Assembly (NCBI GenBank): GCA_037043455.1
Contig: JAWPHD010011000.1
Span: forward strand, 23,757-87,756
DNA length: 64,000 bases
Direction: 5' to 3'
Origin: Cyrtodaria siliqua
Lineage: Eukaryota > Mollusca > Bivalvia > Adapedonta > Hiatellidae
In this document: one piece after another, positions 46,406 to 56,440 of the stretch
How the letters are laid out: each line of letters begins with the position of its first letter
How positions within the stretch are numbered: the first letter of the stretch is position 1
Notes under the pieces: generated by a model
Told to the model about the DNA's origin: nothing
The model's input: the letters and a program-made list of their open reading frames with translations, nothing else
Database searches by the model: none
Made by a program: the position numbers and the translations under genes

Positions 46406-46660
46406 CGCGCGCGCGCGCGCGCGCGCGTGTGTGTGTGTGTATGTACATGTGTGCGTGTGTGCGTGTGTGCGTGTGTATGTGTGTACGTGTACATGTGTGT
46501 ACGTGTGTGTACATGTGTGTGTACATGTTTACGTGTGTGTACATGTGTGTACTTGTCTGTACGTATGTGTTTACGTGTTGTGAGTGTACTTGTGTACGTG
46601 TACGTGTGTGTGCGCGTGCGCTTTCGTTTGCGTGCGTACGTGCGTGCGTGCGTGCGTGAC
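44085..46660 (+). repeat. 2.6-kb TG/CG/ACGT-rich complex satellite
   Basis: About ten units of roughly 200-340 bp, each marked by 'tgtttacgtgttgtgagtgc' (near 44190, 44415, 44828, 45075, 45412, 45618, 45912, 46255, 46570; a damaged one near 44575). These phrases separate tracts of 'gtgtgtacatgtgtgtacttgtctgtacg', 'gcgtgcgtgcgtgcg' and 'catgtatatacgtacg'. One strand is nearly all T, G and alternating A/C, so long Cys/Val- and Thr/His-rich frames appear in many phases; none is real. It lies in the inferred intron of the transposon gene. Confidence 0.95.
46316..46440. repeat. 125-bp alternating Pu-Py tract: (GT)~40(GC)~16(GT)~6
   Basis: An uninterrupted alternation of purine and pyrimidine, with a (GC)n core at about 46397-46427 flanked by (GT)n on both sides. 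This is the classical composition for Z-DNA. A further (GT)~28 run is at 46014-46071 and shorter GCGCGC runs at 45691-45720. Confidence 0.95.
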
Positions 46661-46810
46661 TTACATTGAATTGAATAAGAATTAACATGGGCCACATTTA
46701 AGCGTTCAACCACTTACAGCTATGTTGAGATAGTGACAATAAAAGGTGCCGGATCTTTGAATTCAGTAGATTGAAGTATATTAAATGGAGGTAATTAGAA
46801 CTCACTACTA

Positions 46811-46813
46811 ATA

Positions 46814-46843
<30 letters not shown>
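46811..46843. repeat. (TA)n microsatellite
   Basis: About 16 TA units immediately inside the inferred intron donor. Confidence 0.95.
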
Positions 46844-46844
<1 letters not shown>

Positions 46845-46846
<2 letters not shown>

Positions 46847-47523
46847 GTAGACATTCTTCTGGGAGTAAGACCAAGTTATTTGCCAACTGAGCTACACATT
46901 ACAATTTCCTAACGTTATCACCATTAACAACAGCTCTCATACAGTTGACTGCAACCCTGGAATCGTCCGTGCGCATAACTTTAGTCTGATCAACAAAATA
47001 TTTTATGTCAGAAAGTACAACGTCCGCCATTTCAACTTTTTGCTGTCTTCCGGCGAAGGGATTACTTTAGGCCGCTACATTAAATTGACAGTAGGACTTC
47101 TTTCCGACTTTAGATACGAAGTTAAAAGTAGAGCACGTTTTCGTGGTGATACTGGCATGTTATCTTTCATCTTTTTGAAAGCGCGAAATTTCTTCGTTCT
47201 TGAACTGAAACGCCTTCAATATCTACATCTGATTCATTTTCAGCAATGCTCTCAGAATGTCTGCTCAGTTTTAATGTATTTCTGTATTCTCTCTTCCTAG
47301 CATTTTTCTCTTTTCTCCAGTTTTCTTCTTTCAAGTTATTCTCTTTTTTATTCTGTCTGTACAGCTTTTGCCTTAAATCATTTTCTGAACTTATTTTGTT
47401 ATTTGATTTAGTCATTTTTTCTCTTTTCTTTGAATTGTATGATACTTTTTCAACTGTCTTTCTCGTTCTTAATTTTTTTCTTTTCTCGGTATAATTTAAG
47501 CTTTTCCGCAGGAGACACGAAAT
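46845..47523 (-). pseudogene. Exon 1 of transposase-like gene (basic coiled region), frameshifted
   Basis: An upstream exon of the gene whose 3' exon is at 40967-42917. It starts after a possible acceptor 'atattttgcag' (exon base 47523). It encodes a highly charged Lys/Glu/Arg-rich stretch (about 47180-47490; e.g. 'KKENNLKEENWRKEKNAR' then 'REYRNTLKLSR'), probably coiled coil or DNA-binding. A frame change near 47180 leads to 'MKDNMPVSPRKRALLL' and 'SERSPTVN'. An in-frame TAG and another frame change near 47045 then give 'DDSRVAVNCMRAVVNGDN', and a TAA follows near 46905. The pattern (basic N-terminus, 'MP.SP.KRA', 'RTDD.R.A') is what I recall from the same uncharacterised metazoan family. 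It would be about the N-terminal 200-230 residues. Confidence 0.65.
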
Positions 47524-48636
47524 CTGCAAAATATGTGATACATATACTCAACACTTTAACCTCGTCATGGAGATGTTTTGGCTATAAATTTAATTAAAGT
47601 ACATCGCCAATAACTCTTACAATTACAAGATCCAAAATTGTACAAATTATACAGAACAGTTTAGACATACATACAACATTCGTAATATTTAGTTTTTACT
47701 GTATATTTACCTTCTTTTTTTCTTTTTTTTGGTTTACTTATTTATGTATATTTATGTATTTATTTATTTTGTTGTTAGTGATATTTTTTTTTATATAATG
47801 AGAGGTTCGATTTTACATGAAACGTCAGTTTTATTTTACGGTTTTTACGCCGTAACGTCATATTTTCGGACTGTAACAAAATGACTACATTTTTTCTTCG
47901 CTGAATAAAAAAAGAAATTAAATCAATATCTCCTTAATATTTTACGGAGCATAAAGAACATTTGATGTATTTTCCATTTCTATATAAATTAATTCAATGA
48001 TATTGACTGATTGATGATAAGTACTTATTCTGGTCATTCTTTGGACCACTTATCTGCGGAAATGATCATAATTCAAAGTGTAACACAATGACTACCTTTT
48101 TTTTAAAGCATTATAAAAGAAACAAAATTCATTTATTTTCAAATAAATGTGCATTAATGGTTAAAACAAAATATGTATATTTGTATAGTATTCAATATTA
48201 ACTACCTGTACGCTTCATTTAATCACAAAGCGCACTAAAATAAGGTGATGTTCATACTTTTTTGATAATTTACGCCGAGGACATTTTGTGCGTCCATGAA
48301 AAATGGCCGATATCGTGGAGTTGTTTTCTTCTGACGTCTACATCGTGACAGCGTTATATCAGAAATGACAACAACGTTATTCCTTACAAATTTCGTCTGA
48401 ATACCTAACTGTAAAATTGTGTAACGGTAGACATAGCGTTTTTTTGAACGTTGTCTGTCCTGTAAAAATGTAATGTTTTTACAAAACTACCAAAGCACAC
48501 ACATTTACTTAAAACTATCTGAAAAAAACCATAATATGTAGATTTAAAAAATTCCAATCATAATCGTATGATACATCGAATCAAACGAAGTTATGCGCTT
48601 ATCTTAGTCATACAACATAGTGCGTAACGCAAATTT
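47524..48636. other. 5' region of the transposon, non-coding
   Basis: No gene recognised. A short direct repeat 'gtaaca.aatgactac.tttttt' occurs near 47874 and 48079, and 'gcgtaacg' related to the TIR occurs near 48632. It would contain the promoter and upstream exon(s), if any. Confidence 0.4.
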
Positions 48637-48663
48637 GTAGCAACAACCGTGTGCGTAACGTCA

Positions 48664-49345
48664 ATATAAATTGCCATTGAAATGATCAACGTAACAATTC
48701 CGAACTAATCAGCACTTATCAAATATTAAGTTAATGTACGTTCGGCACATACAATTGACAATATACTCATTATAACATAATGTGCTAACTACGGACTGAC
48801 TGCTGTGAAAGTCATAGTAGTATGTAGCGCTTTCTAGGAAATGTCAACGAAGCCGCAATGCAATTGTTAGATGGCACAATAAAGTGGTATGAAGGCAAGT
48901 CGTAATGATACGATGATACGATGCGACTGAAGATTAACAGAGTCACACAGTGTGAGGCTACAATTTCAAGAGGCACTTTGCTCCGTACAATTATCTTATT
49001 GCAAAGTTACAACGTAGCTTTTCACCATGTCATTGCCTCATCCCAGTGTGGTATCTGACCATAACATCGTGTCATTGATACGTGTCGTCATAATACCGGC
49101 GCCGTAATCAGTTGCCTGAGATTTTCAAACACTTGCGCCTATTTTCATAAAGATTTTACTACCAGCAGCTCTTCATTAGAGCGAGACCAATATAGTAGCT
49201 ACAGATAAAGCGGTGGTACAAATTATTTCCGATAGAGGCTCTAAAAAAGTAATCTTTACTATTAAGAAACTACTGTCGGTCGTTAAGCTCAACCACATAA
49301 CCCGATAATGGGACGTACACAGGGAGATCCCGAGTATCGGGGAAT
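48664..49345 (+). repeat. Segment 'D', copy 1, right of the 8.2-kb insertion
   Basis: Matches 53676-54400: 'cattgaaatgat.aacgtaacaattccgaactaat', 'gttagatggcac.ataaagtggtatgaaggcaagt', 'accatgtcattg.ctcatcccagtgtggt' and 'attgatacgtgtcgtcataataccg'. The end already contains SINE-body sequence ('gacgtac...gagtatcgggg'). Confidence 0.93.
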
Positions 49346-49384
49346 ATCCTTGTTATCTGGGCGTAATTAAATTAAAATTGTAAA

Positions 49385-49680
49385 AGTATGAATGGCATGT
49401 TATTTAACGCCGCATCAACACTTTATAGGGTTATTTGAGGCTGCTCAAGAGCGGGAGTAAGTATTAAAATACACATAAATCCGGTAACCTGCTCTACTCT
49501 TACTACAGACTAGATTCCTGTGGTTCTCTTAAATGCTCAGAGAACCACCCGATTTACGTCCCCATATGACGGACAAACACACCAACAAAGCACGGTGTCG
49601 CCGGCGAGGCTTTGGACCTGTGTCCTCAGGGTCTGAAATCCCACCGTGTTATCCACTTTGGCCACGCCAACACCTTTTCA
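49385..49680 (-). mobile_element. tRNA-derived SINE with a different tRNA head (minus)
   Basis: On the minus strand, the head 'ggtgttggcgtggccaaagtgg...' has an A-box-like TGGCCAAAGTGG, a B box GGTCCAAAGCC one base off consensus, and 5'/3' acceptor halves GGTGT/ACACC that can pair. A loop 'TTTCAGA' suggests a CAG (Leu-like) anticodon. The body is the same as that of the SINE at 8481-8806 ('tttgtccgtcatatggggacgtaaatcgggtgg', 'aggaatct...agtaagagtag', 'gtgttgatg.ggcgttaaa'). No clear target duplication or tail remains, so it is older. Confidence 0.8.
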
Positions 49681-49762
49681 AGTAGTATATAGCAGTATTT
49701 TAAATTACTGTTCAGTCAAACATTTTATGAAAACTGAGTGCAGGCAATCGCTTGCTCTCGGA

Positions 49763-50577
49763 TCCAGCTGGTGCGTATCTGGATGATGGAGATTTGAAGT
49801 CTAAAGAAACGATATCAATGGTTTTAATCATCCATACCAACATCGAAATTGAAGCGTCGAATTATTCGTTACCAAAGCATACTTCATTTTTACGCATATT
49901 CAATCACCAAGAATAGTAAGAACCCTCGAATAAAACCTATACTTTTAACTGACACATGTGCATAATTGTATGACCTGAATACCTGGATAGAGTTTTGGTA
50001 AACGGTTTTGTAGTGTAATTGTGCCATTCTTTAGCGTGATAGTTTCTTTAACACATAAATATGCGCAAATATGTATTTACGAGGGACACACAGCTTGGTA
50101 TACACATCATTATGTTTAGTTATGCAACACCATTTCACCATGTTACCAAAGTATTTATCATAATGTTGTAAAATATGAAATTGTTTGAAGATACGCGGGG
50201 CTTCGTTTCGAGAAGCGTATTAGGATATATGTACTATAATATGCAGGGCTTCGCTTCTTGCGAATATGACAGTAGGAACATCCTTTGCTAGTTAAATCGA
50301 CGGATTTGCTAAAAACCTCCAGCAATTTATGTTGAATATCATGTACAGTCCGTCTAGCAGGTTACTATTGCTATTAATATGGACAGCTGTTTATTTAAAA
50401 ATATATATCACCAAAGTGTGCACTGTACCTTTAATATAAATTACGTCGACAGAGACATTTACGTCGACAGAGACATATTTTTTCGAAGTGGTTTGGGGTC
50501 AATAAAATAAGCATACTGAAAAACATATTTCGATGATCAGCACAATTTATTTTATATTCCGATAGGTCAATTCCCCC
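49763..50577 (+). repeat. Dispersed repeat 'E', copy 2
   Basis: Direct counterpart of 33962-34875, somewhat shorter, with an internal 'acgtcgacagagacat' doubled near 50445-50480. Confidence 0.92.
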
Positions 50578-51394
50578 TTAAATGTATGTCTGAATACAAC
50601 GTATCCAGAACACCGTGGTGAGCTCTGTTTACCTAAAGTACATTACAATCAATATGTGTTGTCATTTTATATAAATGCAAAGCATTCATGTTTGATATTT
50701 TATTAGTATTTAGTAAGTGATGCCAAACACACTTTTACAACTGTTTAATTCAAGTTTGATGCTTGATTTTGTGTATCACTAAGCTTACCGTTATTTTGAC
50801 ACTACGACGTCTGTTCGCATGATGCGTTAGCAACCGACATTACCACGCGTCGGTTAAATATCGAGTAGTGCACCCAACTCAAGTTATATGTTAAACCGTG
50901 TGTGATGTAAAATTAAATTGAAACTAGGTCAACATAACGACAACAAAAACATATTTTATTGATATAAATTTGTTATGTAGTCTGTACCAGTATATATATA
51001 CGAACATCGGGTGCTGGATATTTAGCGTAAACATGCCATGTAGTATACACAATTTCGCTGGTATAGGAATTGGAAGTGAGAATTTTTGACATATTCGCAA
51101 CACCTTCTTTGTTTTATGAAAAAACTTCAAAACATTATTAATTGATTTATTTGTATAAAGACTATCTTAAAAGCGCCATTGTTCAACTATGCGAGAGATA
51201 CCTTATTATTCAGGCAAAAGACGAACCATATCCATGAGTTGCAAACATTTAAAATATATGGCAGAACAGGTGATTAGATAAACATTTGCGCACATATTAA
51301 TAATTATAAATCGATTCGAAATAGTATTATAATAAAAATGTGATACATCGATTGTATAAACAAATTTGCATTATTTTTACATGTACTAGTTTTA
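50578..51394. other. No recognisable feature
   Basis: AT-rich DNA; nothing identified. Confidence 0.5.
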
Positions 51395-51456
51395 AAGATT
51401 CAATCAATCAATTAATCAATCACTCAATAACTCAATCAATCAAATTAATAGAACTT

Positions 51457-51512
<56 letters not shown>
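51395..51512 (+). repeat. (CAAT)n tetranucleotide microsatellite
   Basis: Starts imperfect ('attcaatcaatcaattaatcaatcactcaataactc') and becomes a perfect run of about 14 'caat' units near 51457-51511. Confidence 0.95.
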
Positions 51513-51559
51513 GTCTGGTATTTATATTTCGGTGTGATTGTTGCTACATATCTCAGTTC

Positions 51560-52420
51560 TTAACTTGAAAGATGTATAAATATACTGTCCTAAACGACAC
51601 CTTCGGGCTGTTTGAAGTCATGAGGTCAATTAACTTTAACATATCAGGTTGATTCCATAAAACATTGCTTTATGTATTAAGACTATGATAAAGAGGGCAT
51701 TCAAACAAACAATGGAAGTCATCTTCAAGCAACTTCAGTGCAACTCTCAACTTCTTTATTGTAATAAAATGTAAGCAAGACTGAAAATCAAAAATTGCAA
51801 ATAAAATATAAAATTTAGTTACAATGGAAGTCATCTTCAAGTATATGGTAAGAGAGTCCTTTTTTCGATAGTGCAACTCTTAACTTCTTTATTGTAATCA
51901 AATGTAAGCAGGACTGAAAATCAAAACTTACAAATAAAATATAAAATTTAGTTCTTGGAGACTCTGATAATCTTAAATTCCAATTTTAAATAAAAGTCAC
52001 AGGCAATCTTTGTTTAGAAGCTAATAAAATGCCATTCACATTTTCTATATCTTGGTTTTATGCTTTCGCAATAGATGCCCAGTTTTTTTATTAGGTGTGT
52101 ATCGATGTCTCTTACTTACTGATTATAAGCTCATTTGATACATTCTGTTTCGTTACAATATATTATTTTAACCCAAAATGTCATAACATGGAACAATCTA
52201 TTGTTTTGAAGTGGCAAACGCCCGAATTCTCCATAGCTCAACTAAGTATGATTACTCAGCTTAACATTAAGTAATCTCTTGACAGACTGTACATGAACGT
52301 TCTCTACAGTATCTGATTTACGAAATCCGCATACTTCATAGCTATAATTCAAAGTAGGTGTAACTATCTTATCAAATAAATCAAAATTTGCAATAGTATT
52401 GTAACTTACATATCATTTAT
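51560..52420 (-). pseudogene. LINE reverse transcriptase C-terminal remnant, second family
   Basis: The minus strand carries, with stops and frame changes, 'LNYSYEVCGFRKSDTVENVH', 'VKRLLNVKLSNHT' and 'YGEFGRLPLQNNRL' (about 52180-52400). This is the order of the conserved region after the RT core in non-LTR elements (NY-x-EVWGF, KRLLNVK, YGELGR-P). Further on are 'LEDDFHCLFECPLYHSL' (about 51675-51725) and 'DMLKLIDLMTSNSPKV' (about 51605-51655), the C-terminal Cys/His part and tail. A ~142-bp tandem duplication (51729-51811 and 51871-51953) interrupts it. It lacks the catalytic core and is dead. It differs from the 13.6-kb remnant at many positions, so it derives from another element. Confidence 0.8.
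51688..51953. repeat. Tandem duplication, ~142-bp spacing, inside the LINE remnant
   Basis: 'gtgcaactct.aacttctttattgtaat.aaatgtaagca.gactgaaaatcaaaa' with 'aaatataaaatttagtt' occurs at 51729 and 51871; 'aatggaagtcatcttcaag' precedes each. Confidence 0.93.
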
Positions 52421-53049
52421 TTATCAAACGAATATAATGATGATATATGCTATTAAGGAATGGTTTCATTATGCTGTTGAAGTATCAATATGCTTCCTTT
52501 GACAATGAACCCTTCTAGAAGTCCGTTGTTATGCATACCATTGTGGAGTAAGTGGAAATGTAAAAAATATGATTGGCACTTTACAATTAAATGAATACGG
52601 TAACCCGACCTTAAGAAATCCAATCTGTGTTTCCAGTAATTTATATTATTCTTTTTAAATAACGCGCACATAAACGGATAATAAATAACACTAACCTCAT
52701 TGGCCGATATAAAATCAATGCTACGTTTGAAACAATCTTAATGTATTCTATGTTTTTAACAAGAACATTTTGTTTTATTTGTCAATACCGTTTCTTTCTC
52801 TCATTCCGATTTCAAACTCTGCTGACACACTTTGAATTAAATATCGGCTTTTAAAGACACTGTTTAGTCATTTTGGTGCGACCAATCAAATTGAACGTCC
52901 ACTTCTAGAAATCTTCTTTGGGTATGAGTCATAATCAGTCGACCAGTCTAACCAAATGTTGATTAATGATGTCATGGAAAAAGCCCATGACTCATAAGGG
53001 ATCGCGGAGTTTGTCAAAAGGAGTGGTAGATTTATTTTCTTAGGTTAAT
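52421..53049. other. No recognisable feature
   Basis: A short local repeat of 'gatgtca.ggaaaa...actcataaggga' (52970 and 53058) leads into repeat C. Nothing else was recognised. Confidence 0.45.
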
Positions 53050-54400
53050 GAATGGCATGATGTCACGGAAAATAACACTCATAAGGGAATAATAGACTTA
53101 GGAGTGATATATTGTTAATTAGTCATATGTTTTCATGGTAAAAAGTGATGACATGCATTGTTGGGGATAATAATATGTTGTTGGACAACAAAAAATAAAC
53201 GCACTAGGCGCTTCTCTATATCTCGGTCAAATAAATGAGTCTAGGGGAAATCCCGAAGGGCGTGTCCGCTATTTGTTGGCGTGAATCTTCGGAACATAAT
53301 CTCACTACCGGGTCATCGGAAAACGCCTAATGCGTGGGTGGGTAAAACCCGCGATGTCATTGGAAGTGGGAGGGGCTGACCCAGATATTGGGACATCACG
53401 TGACCTATGGCTGCCGTCCCGGCTGCCGCCGGCTCATGACTCCATATAGAAGTGAACTCTGTTGACTATACTATTAAGAATTCATTCGTTATTTGTTCGA
53501 TGTTTAAGCGTTTTAATAACGCCTGTTGTAAATGGCAAATGTATCATACTCGCTAACGCCCTTCATGGAGTTTGCCATTTACTCCCAACGTTAATAAATG
53601 CCGAAGAATGCAAATTAATTCTAAAATAAAGATCATGAAACACATGTAGTTGATTACGAGTAGATGTGTTTATAATAAGATTGACATTGAAATGATTAAC
53701 GTAACAATTCCGAACTAATAATCACTTATTAAATAAGTAAATTTAAGTTCGGCACATACAATGCACATTTACTCACTTAACATGTGTTAACTACGGAATG
53801 CTGTGAAAGTCATGCTAGTATGTGGCGCTTGCTATGAAATGTCAAAGAAGCCGCGATGCAACTGTTAGATGGCACGATAAAGTGGTATGAAGGCAAGTTG
53901 TATTGGTACAATGATACGATGCGACTGAAGATTAACAGACATCACTATGTGATGCTACACTTTAAGAGGCAGTTTACTCCGTACACTTACTTTATTGCAA
54001 AGTTCCAACGTAGCTTCCACCATGTCATTGTCTCATCCCAGTGTGGTAACTGACCACTACATCGTGTCATTGATACGTGTCGTCATAATACCGCGCCGTA
54101 GGCTACAGTTGCCTTTAGTGTTAATTCATCTTTTTCAACCTTTCAGTTGCCTCAGATTTTCAAATGATTCACCCATTTTTTAAAAGAGTTTACTACCAGC
54201 GCTCTTCAACAGAGCGTGACCAATGCAGTGGCTACAGATAAACTGGTGGAAAAAAATATGTCGAATAGAGCTATTATGAAAAATAATCTTTACTTTTAAC
54301 AAACAAATGTCGGTCGATGCGCTCAAACCCCAACCCCGATGATGGAGGCGTAAACCTGATGACCCCATGTATCGGGGAAAATCCTCCGATTACGTTAAAG
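53050..54400 (+). repeat. Repeats 'C' + 'D' contiguous, copy 3: the empty site
   Basis: Contiguous counterpart of 39866-40440 plus 48664-49345, with no insert between. The junction region is 'agatgtgtttataataagattgacattgaaatgattaacg' around 53663-53702. It shows that C and D belong to one ~1.35-kb repeat unit that pre-dates the 8.2-kb insertion in the other copy. Confidence 0.93.
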
Positions 54401-54570
54401 AACAACAGGAATATATCAATAGTAAGAGAAGGGCATCGATAGTAGGAGAAGCTCATAATCCCCGGCTTCCTAAGCATCCTCCCACTCTCTCTGGGGCGGT
54501 TCGAAATTACCTAAAATATTATCCGGAGTGTTAATGGCCCATTCAACAACAATCAAGTCAATTCAAGTAC
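54320..54570 (+). mobile_element. SINE body fragment, 3' part
   Basis: 'gatgatggaggcgtaaacc', 'catgtatcggggaaaatcctccgattacgttaaagaaca', 'cactctctctggggcgg' and 'aacaacaatcaagtcaattcaag' correspond to the body and tail of the SINE at 8481-8806. The tRNA head is missing and there is a short local duplication ('agtaagagaagggcatcgatagtaggagaag'). Confidence 0.85.
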
Positions 54571-55159
54571 AGTCTCGTTGGAATTGCATTGCTTATACAT
54601 TTAAGCAAACTAGGTCTAAATAAACTGTACTTGATTATGACCACAAAATAGATTTATATTTACTTATAATTCATGAAATATCAGGATTCATTTTGATTGT
54701 CAAACCGACGATTACATGTACCCACACCTTTCATAGAAAACTTAAATTTTGAAATCTGGTGCTCAAACTGTGCCTTTTCTTGCTAAAAAAGTAGGAGAAA
54801 ACTTTCCTGTTTGTTGTGCTGTTTGGATGAAACTATTTTACCCTAGGGTCTTACAAAAGCTCCTATGACCATAATAAATGATTCTAGTCTTGATTAATAC
54901 ATAAAAACAATAATGGTATGAGAAAACTCTCGCTAATATACGCTATCATAGGGCACGCTTTGATAACATGTGTGCTTGTTTAGGATTATATTGTGAGCAG
55001 ATGTTGACCGTTCCACGAACAGATTTTGATTCAATGATATTGAGTCGGTTGTTACGTGTGATTACGCACAGACGCACGGACTCATATATATGCGCAAGGA
55101 CGGGACAACAGTAGCCCCGATATTTATTGTTTAAAGAAATGCGTCGAGTAAAAAGGCGT
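54571..55159. other. No recognisable feature
   Basis: Nothing recognised between the SINE fragment and the 39-bp array. Confidence 0.5.
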
Positions 55160-56440
55160 AGTTAAGATGGCACCACGCATATTGAATAATGGTATTATAG
55201 GACAATTATTGTCACCACATTGAAGAATGACATTATCTGATTATAGTAACATTATAGTTCCATACATGTTCGTTGAACATCATTATCGTCAAGCACATTG
55301 AATAATGATCCTATTTGAGCATTATGGTTACGCGCAATGTATAATGGCAAGATATAACCATTATGGACAAACCGATTTAAAAAATGACACTGTGAGAGCA
55401 TTTTGTTCACATTAATTTTAATAATCATTATGCCTCTATAGGATCATTGAATAATGACACTTTAGAATCTTTATGGTAACACACACTGAATAATGGCACC
55501 ATATGTGCATTATGGTCACAACCATTGCGTTATTGCCCCATATGATCCTTATGGTCACACCTATTGAATGATGGATCTGTATGACCAGTATGGTCAACCA
55601 CATTTAATAATACCACTATATGACCATTATGGTCACCATGATTTTATAATGCCATTATATGACTATTACGGACACCCATATTGTATAATGGCACTTTATG
55701 ACAATTATTGTCACCCACGTCGAATAATGTCAATATATGACCATTTTGGTCAAACATTTTGAATAAAGGCACCATATAACCATTATGGTCACCCACATTG
55801 AATAATGTCACTATAAGAATACTGTTGTCATATATTATTGAATAATGGCGCTATATAAGCATTTTGGTCACCACATTGACCAATGGTAATTCATTACAAA
55901 GTATATTCACACATTTGGAAAAATGGCACTATATGACAATTATGGTCACCCACATTGACTATTGGCACTATCAGATCATTATGGTCGCAATCTATTGAAT
56001 AATGGCATTAGTATAAGACCATTATGATCACCCACATTTGAATAATGGCACAAGTGAACCGTTATCGTCAGCCACATTGAATAATTACAAGTTATGCCCA
56101 TTATGGTCACACATATTGAATAATTACAATGCATGACCATTATGGTCACACATATTGTATAATAAAACTATATGACCATTATGTCACCCATATTGAATAA
56201 TGGCGCGTTAGAAGTCCATTATGATCACTCTACATGGAATACTGTCACTATATAATACCCGTGGTCACACATATTGAATAATGGCGCAATGTAACCATTT
56301 TGGTATAATATGTACAATGTACAATAATGGCACTATTGGACCGTTATGGTCACACAATTTGAATACTGGTACTATATGACCGTTATTGACACCCATTTTG
56401 AATAACGGCAATATATGATCCTTATGAACAGAACAATACC
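55160..56440 (+). repeat. 39-bp 'aataatggcactat' minisatellite, about 32 units
   Basis: The consensus is 'gtcacccacattgaataatggcactatatgaccattatg' (39 bp, variants 37-45). Since 39 is 13 codons, a stretch (55568-55762) reads as a repeated Tyr/Asp/His peptide, which is an artefact. It adjoins the left edge of the duplicated block, copy 2. Confidence 0.95.

Larger units (their letters stand above)
42918..46844 (-). other. Inferred intron of the transposase-like gene
   Basis: Bounded by a donor 'ctacag|gtatat' (46845/46844) and an acceptor 'gtgttacag|gaaag' (42918/42917). The homology with the family is interrupted here between 'VNGDNVRKL' of exon 1 and 'ESVLNTEKSSW' of exon 2. Most of it is low-complexity DNA. 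Because the gene is dead, the exact donor is uncertain; it also sits beside an (AT)n tract. Confidence 0.5.
40441..48663 (-). mobile_element. ~8.2-kb TIR DNA transposon with decayed gene, empty site in window
   Basis: The left end reads 'tgacgttacgcac..ggt.gttgctac' (40441-40465). The right end, reverse complemented, reads 'tgacgttacgcacacggttgttgctac' (48663-48637). The similarity continues as '...gcgttac', giving terminal inverted repeats of about 40-45 bp. The right end has a second 'gtgcgtaacg' about 30 bp inside. The flanks join into a sequence present without insert at 53660-53700. The target duplication is not certain because the flanks are 'tttataa' and 'atataaatt'; ATAA or TA fits. 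Inside are a two-exon pseudogene on the minus strand, a 3.9-kb intron with a huge microsatellite, and a hammerhead-like fragment. This arrangement makes the encoded protein the likely transposase. The superfamily is not assigned. Confidence 0.8.

Noticed and set aside
44047..46713. Many long open frames on both strands (Cys/Val-rich and Thr/His-rich, up to 257 codons)
   Set aside because: They are translations of (TG)n, (TGCG)n and (ACGT)-type satellite DNA; the frames overlap in every phase and have no domain.
33962..50577. Repeat E copies (34 kb and 50 kb) as the two LTRs of one 16-kb retrotransposon
   Set aside because: The copies are direct repeats, but the DNA between them holds unrelated nested elements and no gag/pol traces. 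Neither copy has TG...CA ends or a neighbouring primer-binding site.
55568..55762. Tyr/Asp/His-rich repeated peptide
   Set aside because: The 39-bp minisatellite is 13 codons long; the frame breaks as soon as unit length changes.
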